From positions 1-64,000 of the forward strand of contig NZ_JAFFIX010000017.1 of NCBI RefSeq assembly GCF_016916835.1: 64,000 nucleotides of DNA, in the 5' to 3' direction. The position numbers and the translations under genes are program-made. Source of the DNA: Actinacidiphila bryophytorum. GTDB taxonomy: Bacteria > Actinomycetota > Actinomycetes > Streptomycetales > Streptomycetaceae. The notes beneath the pieces were generated by a model. It worked only from the letters and a program-made list of their open reading frames with translations, ran no database searches and had not been told where the DNA came from. Positions 8,496 through 16,239 of the stretch are shown here, piece after piece (the stretch's first letter is position 1; each line of letters starts with the position of its first letter).

Positions 8496-10082
8496 TCAGG
8501 CGAGTACCCGCTGGTGCAGCGCGGTGACCGCCTTGCGCGCCGAACTGAACGCCCCGTGCTGCCATGCGTCCATGTAGCTGAGCCAGTCGCCGGCGAAGTA
8601 GACGCGGCCCGTGGGTTCGTTCAGCGGCTTGTACCTGGCGTGGTCGGGGCCGCCGGGGGTGCTGTGCCAGGCGGCCTCCTGGTAGGGGAACTGGCGCCAG
8701 TGGTGGGAGAAGGACGTGGCCAGTTCGCTGCGGTACTTCTCGCCGTAGATCTTGACGCCCGCCGCCACCGCCCGGGCCTCGCGCTCCTTGGGGGTGAGCG
8801 GCGCGTAGGAGTCCGCGTGCGAGCCGGTGTTGTAGTAGCCGATGATCACACCGCGCTCGCCGTGGAAGCCGTAGGACGGGTGCCAGATGTGGGTGACGTC
8901 GAGGTCGGTCTCGGTGATGCCGCCGTAGATCCGGTGGTCGGTCTCCCACCAGCGGGAACGGTACTCCAGGCCGATCTTGGCGGCCGAGGACGGCGTGATG
9001 GCCTGCAGGGCGGCCTGGACGTCGGCGCCGAGGTTGTGCGGCACCTTGGCGAGGATGTTGGGCGGCATCGCGGCCACGCAGTAGTCCGCGTCCAGGACCC
9101 TGGTGCGCCCGCCCTGGGTGTAGGTCACGCTCACGCCGTGCGGCTGGTCGGTGATCCGGGTGACGGCGCAGCCGGTGCGGACCTTGTGGCTGCCGATCGC
9201 GCCGGCCAGCGCGTGCGGTATCCGGTCCATACCGCCGACCGGCTGGAACATCAGCATGGCCTGGTCGAATTCGAACTCGAAGGAGAAATACCGGCCGACT
9301 CCCGAGGCGAAAATGTCCGAGGCGCTGGGCACGTCGCCGTTGACCACGCCGGGAGTACCGGCGGCGGCCGGCCACTGCGAATAGCCGCGCCGTGAACTGC
9401 CGGTGTATTCGAGGGTATTGCCGAGGTCCCCGTAGTCCTTGAGGAATTCCATCAGGCGTTCCCGGTCGGCCGAGGTGAGCGCCTGGTCCAGTGCGCCCTG
9501 GTCGGAGGCCTTGGCCAGGAGTTCGGTCACATAGCCGAAGACGTCGGCTTTCGCCGCTCGGTAGCGCATCGGCGCCGTCATGCCGGCGGACTCGTTGTAG
9601 AGGTAGGTGTCGGCGTTGACGTTGGTGAAGACCTCGATGGGCACGCCCAGTTCGCGGCAGTAGTCCAGGGTGACCATCCACTGGGCGATGCGGGCGGGTC
9701 CCGCGTTCATGTACTGGCCGTCGGAGAAGCGTGCGGTCTGGTGGTTGCCGTACAGGTCGGTGGTGCTGTCGCCGCCCCTGACCGTGAAGTTGCGGCCGCC
9801 CGGGCGGTCGCGCGCCTCCAGGACCGTGCAGTCGTAGCCCGCCTTGCCGAGTTCGTAGGCGGTGGTCAGGCCGGCTATGCCGCCGCCGAGCACGACCACC
9901 TTGGCGGCGGCCCGGCCGGTGAGGGTGAAGTCGCCCCTGCGCGGCGCGCGGAAGGCCGCCTCGCTGGACGCGGCCTGCGCGGTGGGGGTGAGGCCGAGTG
10001 CCCCCATCGTGGCGAGCATGGCGCCCGCCCCGCCCGTCGCGCCGACGGCACGCAGGAAGGCACGTCGATTGAACTGGGTCAT
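8496..10082 (-). CDS. Tat-exported flavin monoamine/L-amino-acid oxidase family protein
   Basis: 528 residues. The N-terminus NRRAFLRAVGATGG with a hydrophobic stretch and AQA cleavage region (about residue 37) is a twin-arginine signal, so a folded FAD enzyme is exported. The dinucleotide-binding motif VVLGGGIAGL with downstream EARDRPGGR (residues 62-95) is that of the amine-oxidase/L-amino-acid-oxidase superfamily. The C-terminal GRVYFAGDWLSYMDAWQHGA is the second FAD-contact motif. It should oxidise an amine or L-amino acid to an imine with hydrogen peroxide release; the substrate is unknown. It is monocistronic and ends at the hairpin at 8442-8479. Confidence 0.87.
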   Translation of the reverse strand: MTQFNRRAFLRAVGATGGAGAMLATMGALGLTPTAQAASSEAAFRAPRRGDFTLTGRAAAKVVVLGGGIAGLTTAYELGKAGYDCTVLEARDRPGGRNFTVRGGDSTTDLYGNHQTARFSDGQYMNAGPARIAQWMVTLDYCRELGVPIEVFTNVNADTYLYNESAGMTAPMRYRAAKADVFGYVTELLAKASDQGALDQALTSADRERLMEFLKDYGDLGNTLEYTGSSRRGYSQWPAAAGTPGVVNGDVPSASDIFASGVGRYFSFEFEFDQAMLMFQPVGGMDRIPHALAGAIGSHKVRTGCAVTRITDQPHGVSVTYTQGGRTRVLDADYCVAAMPPNILAKVPHNLGADVQAALQAITPSSAAKIGLEYRSRWWETDHRIYGGITETDLDVTHIWHPSYGFHGERGVIIGYYNTGSHADSYAPLTPKEREARAVAAGVKIYGEKYRSELATSFSHHWRQFPYQEAAWHSTPGGPDHARYKPLNEPTGRVYFAGDWLSYMDAWQHGAFSSARKAVTALHQRVLA

Positions 10083-10422
10083 CTGTCATGTCCCCTTTCA
10101 CTACTGGCGCAGGGGACTGTGGCAGCGCGGAGTTACACGTGATCGTTCGCCATATGTCGCGGGCGTAAGGGGAAGCTCCGCCCGGCGCCTGCTACGGGGG
10201 CTGCGGCGGCGGCATTCGCGGGCCGCGCGGCCGGCCGCGAACGGCCGGCCGACTCTGCCGGGAACAGCGCGTCATACGACGCCGTGCTGTGCTGGGCTGT
10301 GCGGTGTCGAACCGGTGGTGCGGAAGAGCCGGTACTGCCACGGTGCGGCCGCGTCGCCCGGCGTTCCGGGGCGTTGTACGCCCTTTCCCGCCCTTCTCGC
10401 GGACCAGCCACCCTGGGGTGGG
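10083..10422. other. intergenic region between amine oxidase and bldA, with a CGAA-loop hairpin
   Basis: No gene is supported. A perfect hairpin cggccggccg-cgaa-cggccggccg lies at 10228-10251. Its 10-bp arms are themselves palindromic, so alternative foldings are possible. It could end read-through transcription from bldA, 170 bases away on the minus strand, or be part of the oxidase leader. Confidence 0.5.
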
Positions 10423-10506
10423 TGCCCGGAGCCGGACTTGAACCGGCACGCCCACTGTGGGGCAGCGAGGTTTAAGCTCGCCGTGTCTGCGTTCCACCAT
10501 CCGGGC
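10423..10506 (-). tRNA. bldA: tRNA-Leu(UAA), bldA
   Basis: Minus-strand class II tRNA of 84 bases including the discriminator A (10423); CCA is not encoded. The acceptor stem pairs 10500-10506 with 10424-10430 (GCCCGGA/TCCGGGC). The anticodon stem GCGAG/CTCGC is at 10465-10469 and 10477-10481, with loop CTTAAAC and anticodon TAA at 10474-10472. The variable arm is short-stemmed (CCCCACAGTGGGC) and the T arm reads GGTTCAAGTCC. UAA reads UUA, so this is bldA, the tRNA for the rare TTA codon that gates development and antibiotic synthesis in Streptomyces. TACGCT (10530-10525 on the minus strand) is a possible -10, giving a leader of about 12 bases. Confidence 0.97.
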
Positions 10507-10745
10507 CGGCGGGGCGCAGAGAAAAGCGTATCGGGGACGGCGCATCGCAACAGGGCGCCTCAGTTGTCATGTTGTCTTATTTTAGGGGTCCCTGACAGCG
10601 GATCAGCGGCCCCTTCGGACAAGCCCGGCTGTCCAGGACGTCAACACCGCGTCCACAGTTGCCCCGCACAAGTGACGTGAAATCGCTCCCCCAACCACGA
10701 CAAACACACCAAGGCGGCCACTGCGGTGGCGCGTCATGGCCGGTT

Positions 10746-12074
10746 CTAGGAAAGCCAGCCGCTGCGGGTGCGCGGCATCCCGGACGCGCCGCCGGTGTCC
10801 GTGCGCACGGCGAGCACCTGGTTGACGCCGATCCGGTTGCGCTCGAACGAGAGTGCAGACGCTGCCATGTACAGCTGCCAGACCCTGGCCTTGCCGACGC
10901 TCGTCGCCCGGGCCGCCGCGTTCCAGTGCGCCTCCAGGTTGGCCACCCAGGCGCGCAGGGTCCGCGCGTAGTGCTCGCGCAGTGCCTCCACGTCCCGCAC
11001 CTCGAAGCCGGCCTCCTCCAGGCGGGCCACGGTCACGCCGACCGGGGCGAGTTCGCCGTCGGGGAAGACGTAGCGGTCGATGAACTCGTCGATGCGGTAC
11101 GCCTCCTCGTCGCGCATCGGCCGCCGCCCGATCTGGTGGTTCAGCAGCCGTCCGCCCGGCCGCAGCAGGCCGTACAGCGTGCGCGCGTACTCCAGGTACC
11201 TCTCGCTGCCGACGTGCTCGGCCATGCCGATGGACGAGATCGCGTCGTAGGGGCCGTCGGGGACGTCCCGGTAGTCCTGCACCCGGATGTCGACCCGGCC
11301 GGTCAGGCCCGCCTCGGCGACGCGCTTGCGCGCGAAGGCCGCCTGCTCCACGGACAGCGTGATGCCCGTCGCCCGGACCCCGTAGTGCTCGGCCGCGTGC
11401 AGCACCATCGAGCCCCAGCCGCAGCCGACGTCCAGCAGCCGCTGGCCCTCGCGCAGGCTCAGCTTGCGGCAGACCAGGTCGAGCTTGGCATATTGCGCAG
11501 CCTCAAGGGTGGTGTCCTCATCCGGCCACACCGCGCACGAATACACCATGCTCGGGCCGAGCAGCAGCGCGTAGAAGTCGTTGCCGACGTCGTAGTGGTG
11601 CGCGATGGCCGCCTTGTCGCGCCGCTTGGTGTGCGCGATACCGGTGCGCCTGCGCACCTCCTCGGGCGGCGGTGCGGGCGGCAGCCCGGCTCCTGCCAGC
11701 GTCAGCGCCTCGCGGACCAGGCGGTAGCTGGCCGGGTCGCCCAGCCGCTCGGCGACCCGGCGGGCGGTCCGCACCATGCCGCCCGCGGCTGCCGGGTCGG
11801 GCTCGTCCCGCTCCCACAGCAGCCCGGACAGCCGGTCGAGCGCCTCGTAGAGGTCGCCGTCCACGGCGAGGTCACCGGCCACCCACCCGCGGGCCAGGCC
11901 CAGTTCGCCGGGGCGCCACAGCAGCCGGCGCAGGGCGCGGCGCCGGCGGAAGACCAGGACAGGTGTGCCGGACGGCCCGGCCTCACTGCCGTCCCAGGCG
12001 CGTACGCGCAGCGGGAACGGTCTGGAGAGGGCGTGTTCGGCGAGTTCGAAGATGCGATGAGCCGCGTCAGCCAT
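10746..12074 (-). CDS. cyclopropane-fatty-acyl-phospholipid synthase family methyltransferase
   Basis: 442 residues. It should transfer methyl or methylene from S-adenosylmethionine to unsaturated acyl chains of membrane lipids. The N-terminal 140 residues form the helical Cfa-type region. AIAHHYDVGNDFYALLLG is the diagnostic entry of the catalytic domain, followed by SAM motif I LLDVGCGWGS and SIGMAEHVG in the active site. GVNQVLAVR near the end is also typical. There is no signal peptide; the enzyme acts at the inner face of the membrane. The ATG at 12074 has no ribosome binding site. A TACGCT hexamer ends 8 bases upstream, so a leaderless transcript is possible. Confidence 0.88.
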   Translation of the reverse strand: MADAAHRIFELAEHALSRPFPLRVRAWDGSEAGPSGTPVLVFRRRRALRRLLWRPGELGLARGWVAGDLAVDGDLYEALDRLSGLLWERDEPDPAAAGGMVRTARRVAERLGDPASYRLVREALTLAGAGLPPAPPPEEVRRRTGIAHTKRRDKAAIAHHYDVGNDFYALLLGPSMVYSCAVWPDEDTTLEAAQYAKLDLVCRKLSLREGQRLLDVGCGWGSMVLHAAEHYGVRATGITLSVEQAAFARKRVAEAGLTGRVDIRVQDYRDVPDGPYDAISSIGMAEHVGSERYLEYARTLYGLLRPGGRLLNHQIGRRPMRDEEAYRIDEFIDRYVFPDGELAPVGVTVARLEEAGFEVRDVEALREHYARTLRAWVANLEAHWNAAARATSVGKARVWQLYMAASALSFERNRIGVNQVLAVRTDTGGASGMPRTRSGWLS

Positions 12075-12169
12075 GCTTCTGAGCGTACGACTGAAAACCG
12101 CCGTTGACCCGCAAATCTACATTGCGGATACACGCACTTCGCCCGGACGGCGGTTGCCCCGGTGCCGCA

Positions 12170-12217
12170 ACGCCGTAAGGGCGCCCGCACCACGGATGGC
12201 GGGCGCCCTTACGGCGT
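12170..12217 (-). terminator. terminator after ndh
   Basis: Perfect 19-bp stem (12170-12188 with 12199-12217) around a 10-base loop, 34 bases past the ndh stop and before the Cfa-like gene on the same strand. It separates the two transcription units. Confidence 0.85.
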
Positions 12218-12250
12218 CGGAAAGGGGGCGGTTCGCGCCGCCCCGCGGCG

Positions 12251-13636
12251 TCAGGCCGCGCCGGCCTTCTCGGTCTCGGCGGCCTTCGGCTGCGGGACGA
12301 CGGCCGCAGCCGGCGCCGGGCGGGCGGCCTCGTAGAACTCCTCGCGGGGGTTCTCGATGGCGCCGAGCGAGACGACCTCGCGCTTGAGGAACATCCCCAG
12401 CGTCCAGTCGGCGAAGACCCGGATCTTGCGGTTCCAGGTCGGCACCGCCATGCCGTGGTAGCCGCGGTGCATGTACCAGGCCAGCCGGCCCTTGACCTTG
12501 ATCCTGGCCTTGCCGACCACGATCATCGCGACGCCCTTGTGCAGGCCGAGGCCGGCGACCGCACCCTTGTTGGCGTGCTTGTAGTCCTGCTGCGGGAAGC
12601 CGCGCAGCCCGGAGATCACGTTGTCGCCGAGCACCTTGGCCTGGCGCAGCGCGTGCTGGGCGTTCGGCGGGCACCAGGCGCCCTCGCCGGCCGCGAGGTC
12701 GGGGATCTGGGCGTTGTCGCCCGCGGCCCAGATGTAGTCGGTGCCGCGAACCTGGAGCGTCGGGGCGGTGTCCACGTGGCCGCGCGGGCCGAGCGGCAGG
12801 CCGAACTTGGCCAGCGCCGGGTTGGGCTTGACGCCCGCGGTCCACACGATGGTGGAGGCGTCGATCTCCAGGCCGTTGGCCAGGACCACGTGCTTGTCCA
12901 CGCAGGACTTCATCGAGGTGCTGAGGTAGACCTCGATGCCGCGCTCCTGGAGGTGCTCCAGGCCCCACTTGCCCAGCTGCGGGCCGACCTCGGGGAGGAT
13001 CTTGTCCGCGGCGTCGACCAGGATGAAGCGCATGTCCTCGCGCTTGACGTTCGGGTAGTACTTGGCGGCGTCGCGCGCCATGTCCTCGACCTCGCCGATG
13101 GTCTCCGCACCCGCGAAGCCGCCGCCGACGAAGACGAAGGTCAGCGCCTTGCGGCGGATGTCCTCGTCGGTCGTGGAGTCGGCCTTGTCCAGCTGCTCGA
13201 GCACGTGGTTGCGCAGGCCGATCGCCTCCTCGACACCCTTCATGCCGATGCCGTTCTCGGCCAGGCCCGGGATCGGGAAGGTCCGGGAGACCGCGCCGAG
13301 CGCCATCACCAGGTAGTCGAAGGGAAGCTGGTAGGACTCGCCGACCAGCGGCTCGACCGTGGCGACCTTGCGGTCCTGGTCGATGTCGACGACCCGCCCG
13401 GTCAGCACCTCGGCCCCGGGCAGCACGCGCCGCAGCGGGACGACGACGTGACGCGGGGAGATGCTGCCTGCTGCCGTCTCGGGAAGGAAGGGCTGGTACG
13501 TCATGTACGAGCGCGGGTCGACGACCGTGACGGTCGCCTCGCCGTACCGCATCTTCTTCATGATGCGACGCGCCGCGTACAGGCCGACGTAACCGCCGCC
13601 TACTACGAGGATCCGTGGACGCTCCGTGGTGCTCAT
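12251..13636 (-). CDS. ndh: type II NADH dehydrogenase (NDH-2), NAD(P)/FAD-dependent oxidoreductase
   Basis: 461 residues. Peripheral flavoprotein that passes electrons from NADH to menaquinone without pumping protons. The FAD-binding GxGxxG is ILVVGGGYVGLYAARRI at the N-terminus. The NADH-binding Rossmann motif is FVFVGGGFAGAETIGEVEDM around residue 165. AAGDNAQ (about residue 310) is the C-terminal FAD contact, and the last 90 residues carry the amphipathic membrane-binding part. The ATG at 13636 (MSTTERPRIL) is chosen as the start directly before the Rossmann strand; a GTG 18 bases upstream is the alternative. Two Rex-like palindromes upstream suggest redox control. It is separated from cfa by a terminator. 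Confidence 0.9.
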   Translation of the reverse strand: MSTTERPRILVVGGGYVGLYAARRIMKKMRYGEATVTVVDPRSYMTYQPFLPETAAGSISPRHVVVPLRRVLPGAEVLTGRVVDIDQDRKVATVEPLVGESYQLPFDYLVMALGAVSRTFPIPGLAENGIGMKGVEEAIGLRNHVLEQLDKADSTTDEDIRRKALTFVFVGGGFAGAETIGEVEDMARDAAKYYPNVKREDMRFILVDAADKILPEVGPQLGKWGLEHLQERGIEVYLSTSMKSCVDKHVVLANGLEIDASTIVWTAGVKPNPALAKFGLPLGPRGHVDTAPTLQVRGTDYIWAAGDNAQIPDLAAGEGAWCPPNAQHALRQAKVLGDNVISGLRGFPQQDYKHANKGAVAGLGLHKGVAMIVVGKARIKVKGRLAWYMHRGYHGMAVPTWNRKIRVFADWTLGMFLKREVVSLGAIENPREEFYEAARPAPAAAVVPQPKAAETEKAGAA

Positions 13637-13669
13637 GCATCGAGTATCCAGCACCCGCAGGGGGGTACC

Positions 13670-13687
13670 TCGTGAGCCCCTTCACAA
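13670..13687 (-). promoter_or_regulatory. Rex-like operator, proximal to ndh
   Basis: tcgtgagccccttcacaa matches the Rex consensus TTGTGAA-N4-TTCACAA at 12 of 14 specified positions. It lies 34 bases before the ndh ATG. Rex is the NADH/NAD+-sensing repressor of respiratory genes in Streptomyces, and ndh is a known type of target. Binding here is inferred from sequence only. Confidence 0.6.
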
Positions 13688-13919
13688 GGTGCTGGACACC
13701 CTGTGCTATCCTGCGCGGTTTCGCGACCAGGCACGACGTGACCCGTACCCGTGACACAGCGCCGGGCACCGTTGCCCCGGGCGCTGAGCAGCACGGATCG
13801 TCCGGTGTTCAATGGCCGGCAGGGCGTCCGTCACACCGCTGAAACACAGCGCGACCAAGGATTCTGCGGGTCCCGCCACGGCCGAGCCTGGGAAAATTGG
13901 GCCGCAGAGCGGGAACTTC

Positions 13920-13937
13920 ATGTGAAGAGTTTCACAA
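13920..13937 (-). promoter_or_regulatory. Rex-like operator, distal, overlapping the ppx/gppA stop codon
   Basis: atgtgaagagtttcacaa is a perfect TGTGAA-N4-TTCACA palindrome and matches the 14 specified Rex positions except the first. It overlaps the end of the phosphatase gene (stop 13932-13934), about 285 bases before ndh. It could bind with the proximal site to form a loop, or be the operator of a distal ndh promoter. Confidence 0.55.
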
Positions 13938-14906
13938 AGCTTTTTCCGCGGACCCGTCGGCCGCGGCGAAAGCGATGCCGTCGAGGATGTCGTGCTCGCT
14001 CACCACGACCTCCGCCGCCCCCGTCCGCTCCATGATCCGCAGCAGCACCAGGGCGCCCGCACCGATCACGTCGACCCGGCCCTCGTGCATCACGGGAATG
14101 GCCGCGCGCTCGGCATGGGTGGCCGCCAGCAGCCGCCCGGTGACCGCCCTGACCTGGTCGATGCCGATCCTGGCGTGGTGGATCGCGGCGGGGTCGTAGG
14201 CGGGCAGGCCGAGCGCGATCGCGGCCACCGTGGTGACCGACCCCGCCAGGCCGACGAGGGTCCGCGCCTGGTCCATCGGCACCGTCACGGCCGCCTCGGC
14301 AAGGGCCGCGTCGATGTCGGCGGTCATCGCCGCGACGATCCCGGGCGTCGGCGGGTCCACCGGGACGCCGTCGCACACGATGTGACGCTCCGTCATCCTC
14401 ACGCAGCCGACGTCGACCGAGCGGGCCGCGCTCACCCGGTCGGAGCCGAGCACGAACTCGGTGGACCCGCCGCCGATGTCCACCACCAGATACGGCGTCA
14501 GCAGCCCGTGCTCCCCGGTCAGTTCACGGGTCGCGCCGGTGAAGGACAGCGCCGCCTCCTGGTCGCCGCTGATCACCACCGGCTCGACGCCGAGCAGGTC
14601 CACCACACCGCGCACGAAGTCGTCGCGGTTGTCCGCGTCGCGCGACGCGGACGTGGCCACGAAGCGGACGCGGGATGCGGGGACGCCGTATTCAGCGATC
14701 ACCGCCGCGTATTCGCGGCAGGCGGCGAAGGTGCGCTCCAGCGCCTCGGGCGCAAGGCGCCCGGTGCGGTCGACACCCTGGCCGAGCCGGACGATCCGCA
14801 TCCGCCGGTCCAGGTCCTTCAGCGTGCCCGTGCGCGGGTCGACGTCGGCGACCAGCAGCCTGATCGAGTTGGTGCCGCAGTCGATGGCGGCGACCCGGGT
14901 CGTCAT
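13932..14906 (-). CDS. exopolyphosphatase/guanosine pentaphosphate phosphatase (Ppx/GppA family)
   Basis: 324 residues of the ASKHA fold. The phosphate-1 motif is AIDCGTNSIRLLVADVD at residues 6-22, the phosphate-2 motif is VVDIGGGSTEFVLGSD around residue 140, and GLAGSVTT follows. It hydrolyses polyphosphate or converts pppGpp to ppGpp, linking it to the stringent response. At about 320 residues it is the short actinobacterial form lacking the C-terminal HD-like domain of E. coli Ppx. The ATG at 14906 overlaps the upstream DUF501 stop by four bases (ATGA), with GAGGAGA upstream, so the two genes are translationally coupled. Confidence 0.9.
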   Translation of the reverse strand: MTTRVAAIDCGTNSIRLLVADVDPRTGTLKDLDRRMRIVRLGQGVDRTGRLAPEALERTFAACREYAAVIAEYGVPASRVRFVATSASRDADNRDDFVRGVVDLLGVEPVVISGDQEAALSFTGATRELTGEHGLLTPYLVVDIGGGSTEFVLGSDRVSAARSVDVGCVRMTERHIVCDGVPVDPPTPGIVAAMTADIDAALAEAAVTVPMDQARTLVGLAGSVTTVAAIALGLPAYDPAAIHHARIGIDQVRAVTGRLLAATHAERAAIPVMHEGRVDVIGAGALVLLRIMERTGAAEVVVSEHDILDGIAFAAADGSAEKAL

Positions 14907-15493
14907 GAGGTCTCCTCGGCCGGGCCGGCCCCGGCGGTGTCGTCGGTGGCGGCGCCCGCGGCGTCCGCGGCGTCCGCGGCGTCCTGCTGCAGGGGCACGC
15001 ACGGCCCCTTGGCCCACCAGTCGGGCAGCATCGCCAGCGCCTCGTCGCCCAGCGGGTTGACGCCGGGTCCGGCGGCCAGCGAGTGGCCGACCAGCACATG
15101 CAGGCACTTGACCCGGTCGGGCATGCCGCCCGCGCTCGGGAAGCCTTCGAGCACCTCGACGGCGTCGCGCCGGGCGATGTAGTCCTCGTGGGCGGCGCGG
15201 TAGGCAGCCGCCAGCTCCGGGTCCTCGGCCAGGCGCGCGGTCATCGTCTTCATCACGCCGTCGGCCTCCAGCGTGCCGATCGCCGAGGCGGCCCGCGGGC
15301 ACGTCAGGTAGTACAGCGTCGGGAAGGGTGTGCCGTCCTCCAGCCGGGGCTGGGTCTCGACCACGTCGGGATTGCCGCACGGGCAGCGGTGCGCGACCGC
15401 GCGCAGGCCCCGCGGCGGGCGGCCGAGCTGCGCCCTGACGGCGGCGGCGTCCGCGGGGGTGGCGGGGGCGGGGTTGTGCTGGGAGGAGTTCAT
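14903..15493 (-). CDS. DUF501 domain protein
   Basis: 196 residues with the DUF501 pattern: LGRPPRGLRAVAHRCPCGNP near the N-terminus, FPTLYYLTCPR, then MPDRVKCLHVLVGHSLAAGP and NPLGDEALA. Conserved cysteines at CPCG, TCPR and VKCLH could bind a metal. No signal peptide or membrane segment is present. The family is nearly always found between a FtsB/DivIC-like gene and ppx in actinobacteria, as here, but has no assigned reaction. The ATG at 15493 gives the canonical start. The last 30 residues are an Ala/Asp-rich disordered tail. Confidence 0.85.
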   Translation of the reverse strand: MNSSQHNPAPATPADAAAVRAQLGRPPRGLRAVAHRCPCGNPDVVETQPRLEDGTPFPTLYYLTCPRAASAIGTLEADGVMKTMTARLAEDPELAAAYRAAHEDYIARRDAVEVLEGFPSAGGMPDRVKCLHVLVGHSLAAGPGVNPLGDEALAMLPDWWAKGPCVPLQQDAADAADAAGAATDDTAGAGPAEETS

Positions 15494-15548
15494 GTGCCGT
15501 TCTGTGTCTCGTGGCCGTCTCCGGCCGTCCGGTGGCCGGACGCGGGGG

Positions 15549-16073
15549 TCAGTGCCGCGGCGGCGCGGCGGCGTCCGCATGGTCGACGCCGTCCCACAGG
15601 TTCGCGTACCAGGGCCGGTGGGCTGCCGCGTCCGCCTGGCTGCCGCTGTCGCCCGGGCTGCCGGCGCTCCTGTGCGCCGAGCCTTGCGCGCCCGCTGTGG
15701 GTGCGGGGCGGGCCACGGAGTAACCGTCCTCACCCGGCATCACATAGTGCAGCTGCTTGCGTGCCTGGGTGCGGACGTACTCCGGGTCCTGCCAGCGGGC
15801 CTTCTGCTCGCGCAGCTCGTCGACCTTCTGCCGCGCCTGCTGCGCCTCGCGGCGCTGGTCGGCGATGTCGGCGCGCTGGGCGATGTACTGCCGCATCGGG
15901 TAGGCGAGCGCGATCACCAGGGAGCACAGCACCAGCGCGAGCAGCGCCGCCCGCCCGGTGAGCTTGTTGCGGCGGGCCGGGCGCCGGGCCGCGGCGGCAC
16001 GGTAGACCCGCGCGTGCGCCTCCTGCCCGATGGCCTTCAGCCGGGCCGCGGTGGAGAACCGGTCGGACCCCAC
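15549..16073 (-). CDS. FtsB/DivIC-family septum formation initiator
   Basis: 174 residues. About 50 basic cytoplasmic residues precede one transmembrane helix (ALLALVLCSLVIALAYPM). A short coiled coil (ADIADQRREAQQARQKVDEL) and the typical RWQDPEYVRTQARKQLHYV motif of FtsB/DivIC follow, then a disordered extracytoplasmic tail. These proteins bridge FtsL and FtsQ in the divisome. The start is a GTG at 16073 with GGGGAG 7 bases upstream; longer frames run into the GTAC palindrome region. The position after eno and before DUF501-ppx is the standard actinobacterial order. Confidence 0.88.
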   Translation of the reverse strand: MGSDRFSTAARLKAIGQEAHARVYRAAAARRPARRNKLTGRAALLALVLCSLVIALAYPMRQYIAQRADIADQRREAQQARQKVDELREQKARWQDPEYVRTQARKQLHYVMPGEDGYSVARPAPTAGAQGSAHRSAGSPGDSGSQADAAAHRPWYANLWDGVDHADAAAPPRH

Positions 16074-16098
16074 GCCGTCGCTCCCCTCGTGCGTTCCG

Positions 16099-16201
16099 GT
16101 GGGACGTACGTACGTCCCACGGCACGAACATACTGCCCCGCCCTCCCGTACGCCGGTACGTCCCCGCCCGCGGTACGGGACCGGGTACGGGGACGTACGG
16201 G
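16099..16201. promoter_or_regulatory. cluster of GTAC-centred palindromes between eno and ftsB
   Basis: A perfect 22-bp palindrome without spacer (16099-16120; half-site gtgggacgtac) is followed by a nested inverted repeat: gtacgtcccc (16156-16165) with ggggacgtac (16189-16198), and cccgtac (16145-16151) with gtacggg (16195-16201). The half-site gtacgtccc recurs in both structures. This fits an operator array or a terminator/attenuator hairpin set at an internal promoter for ftsB-DUF501-ppx. The binding protein is unknown. Confidence 0.55.
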
Positions 16202-16239
16202 CACAGCGGCGCCTGCGGCGGCGCGGACCGCCTGCTGCG

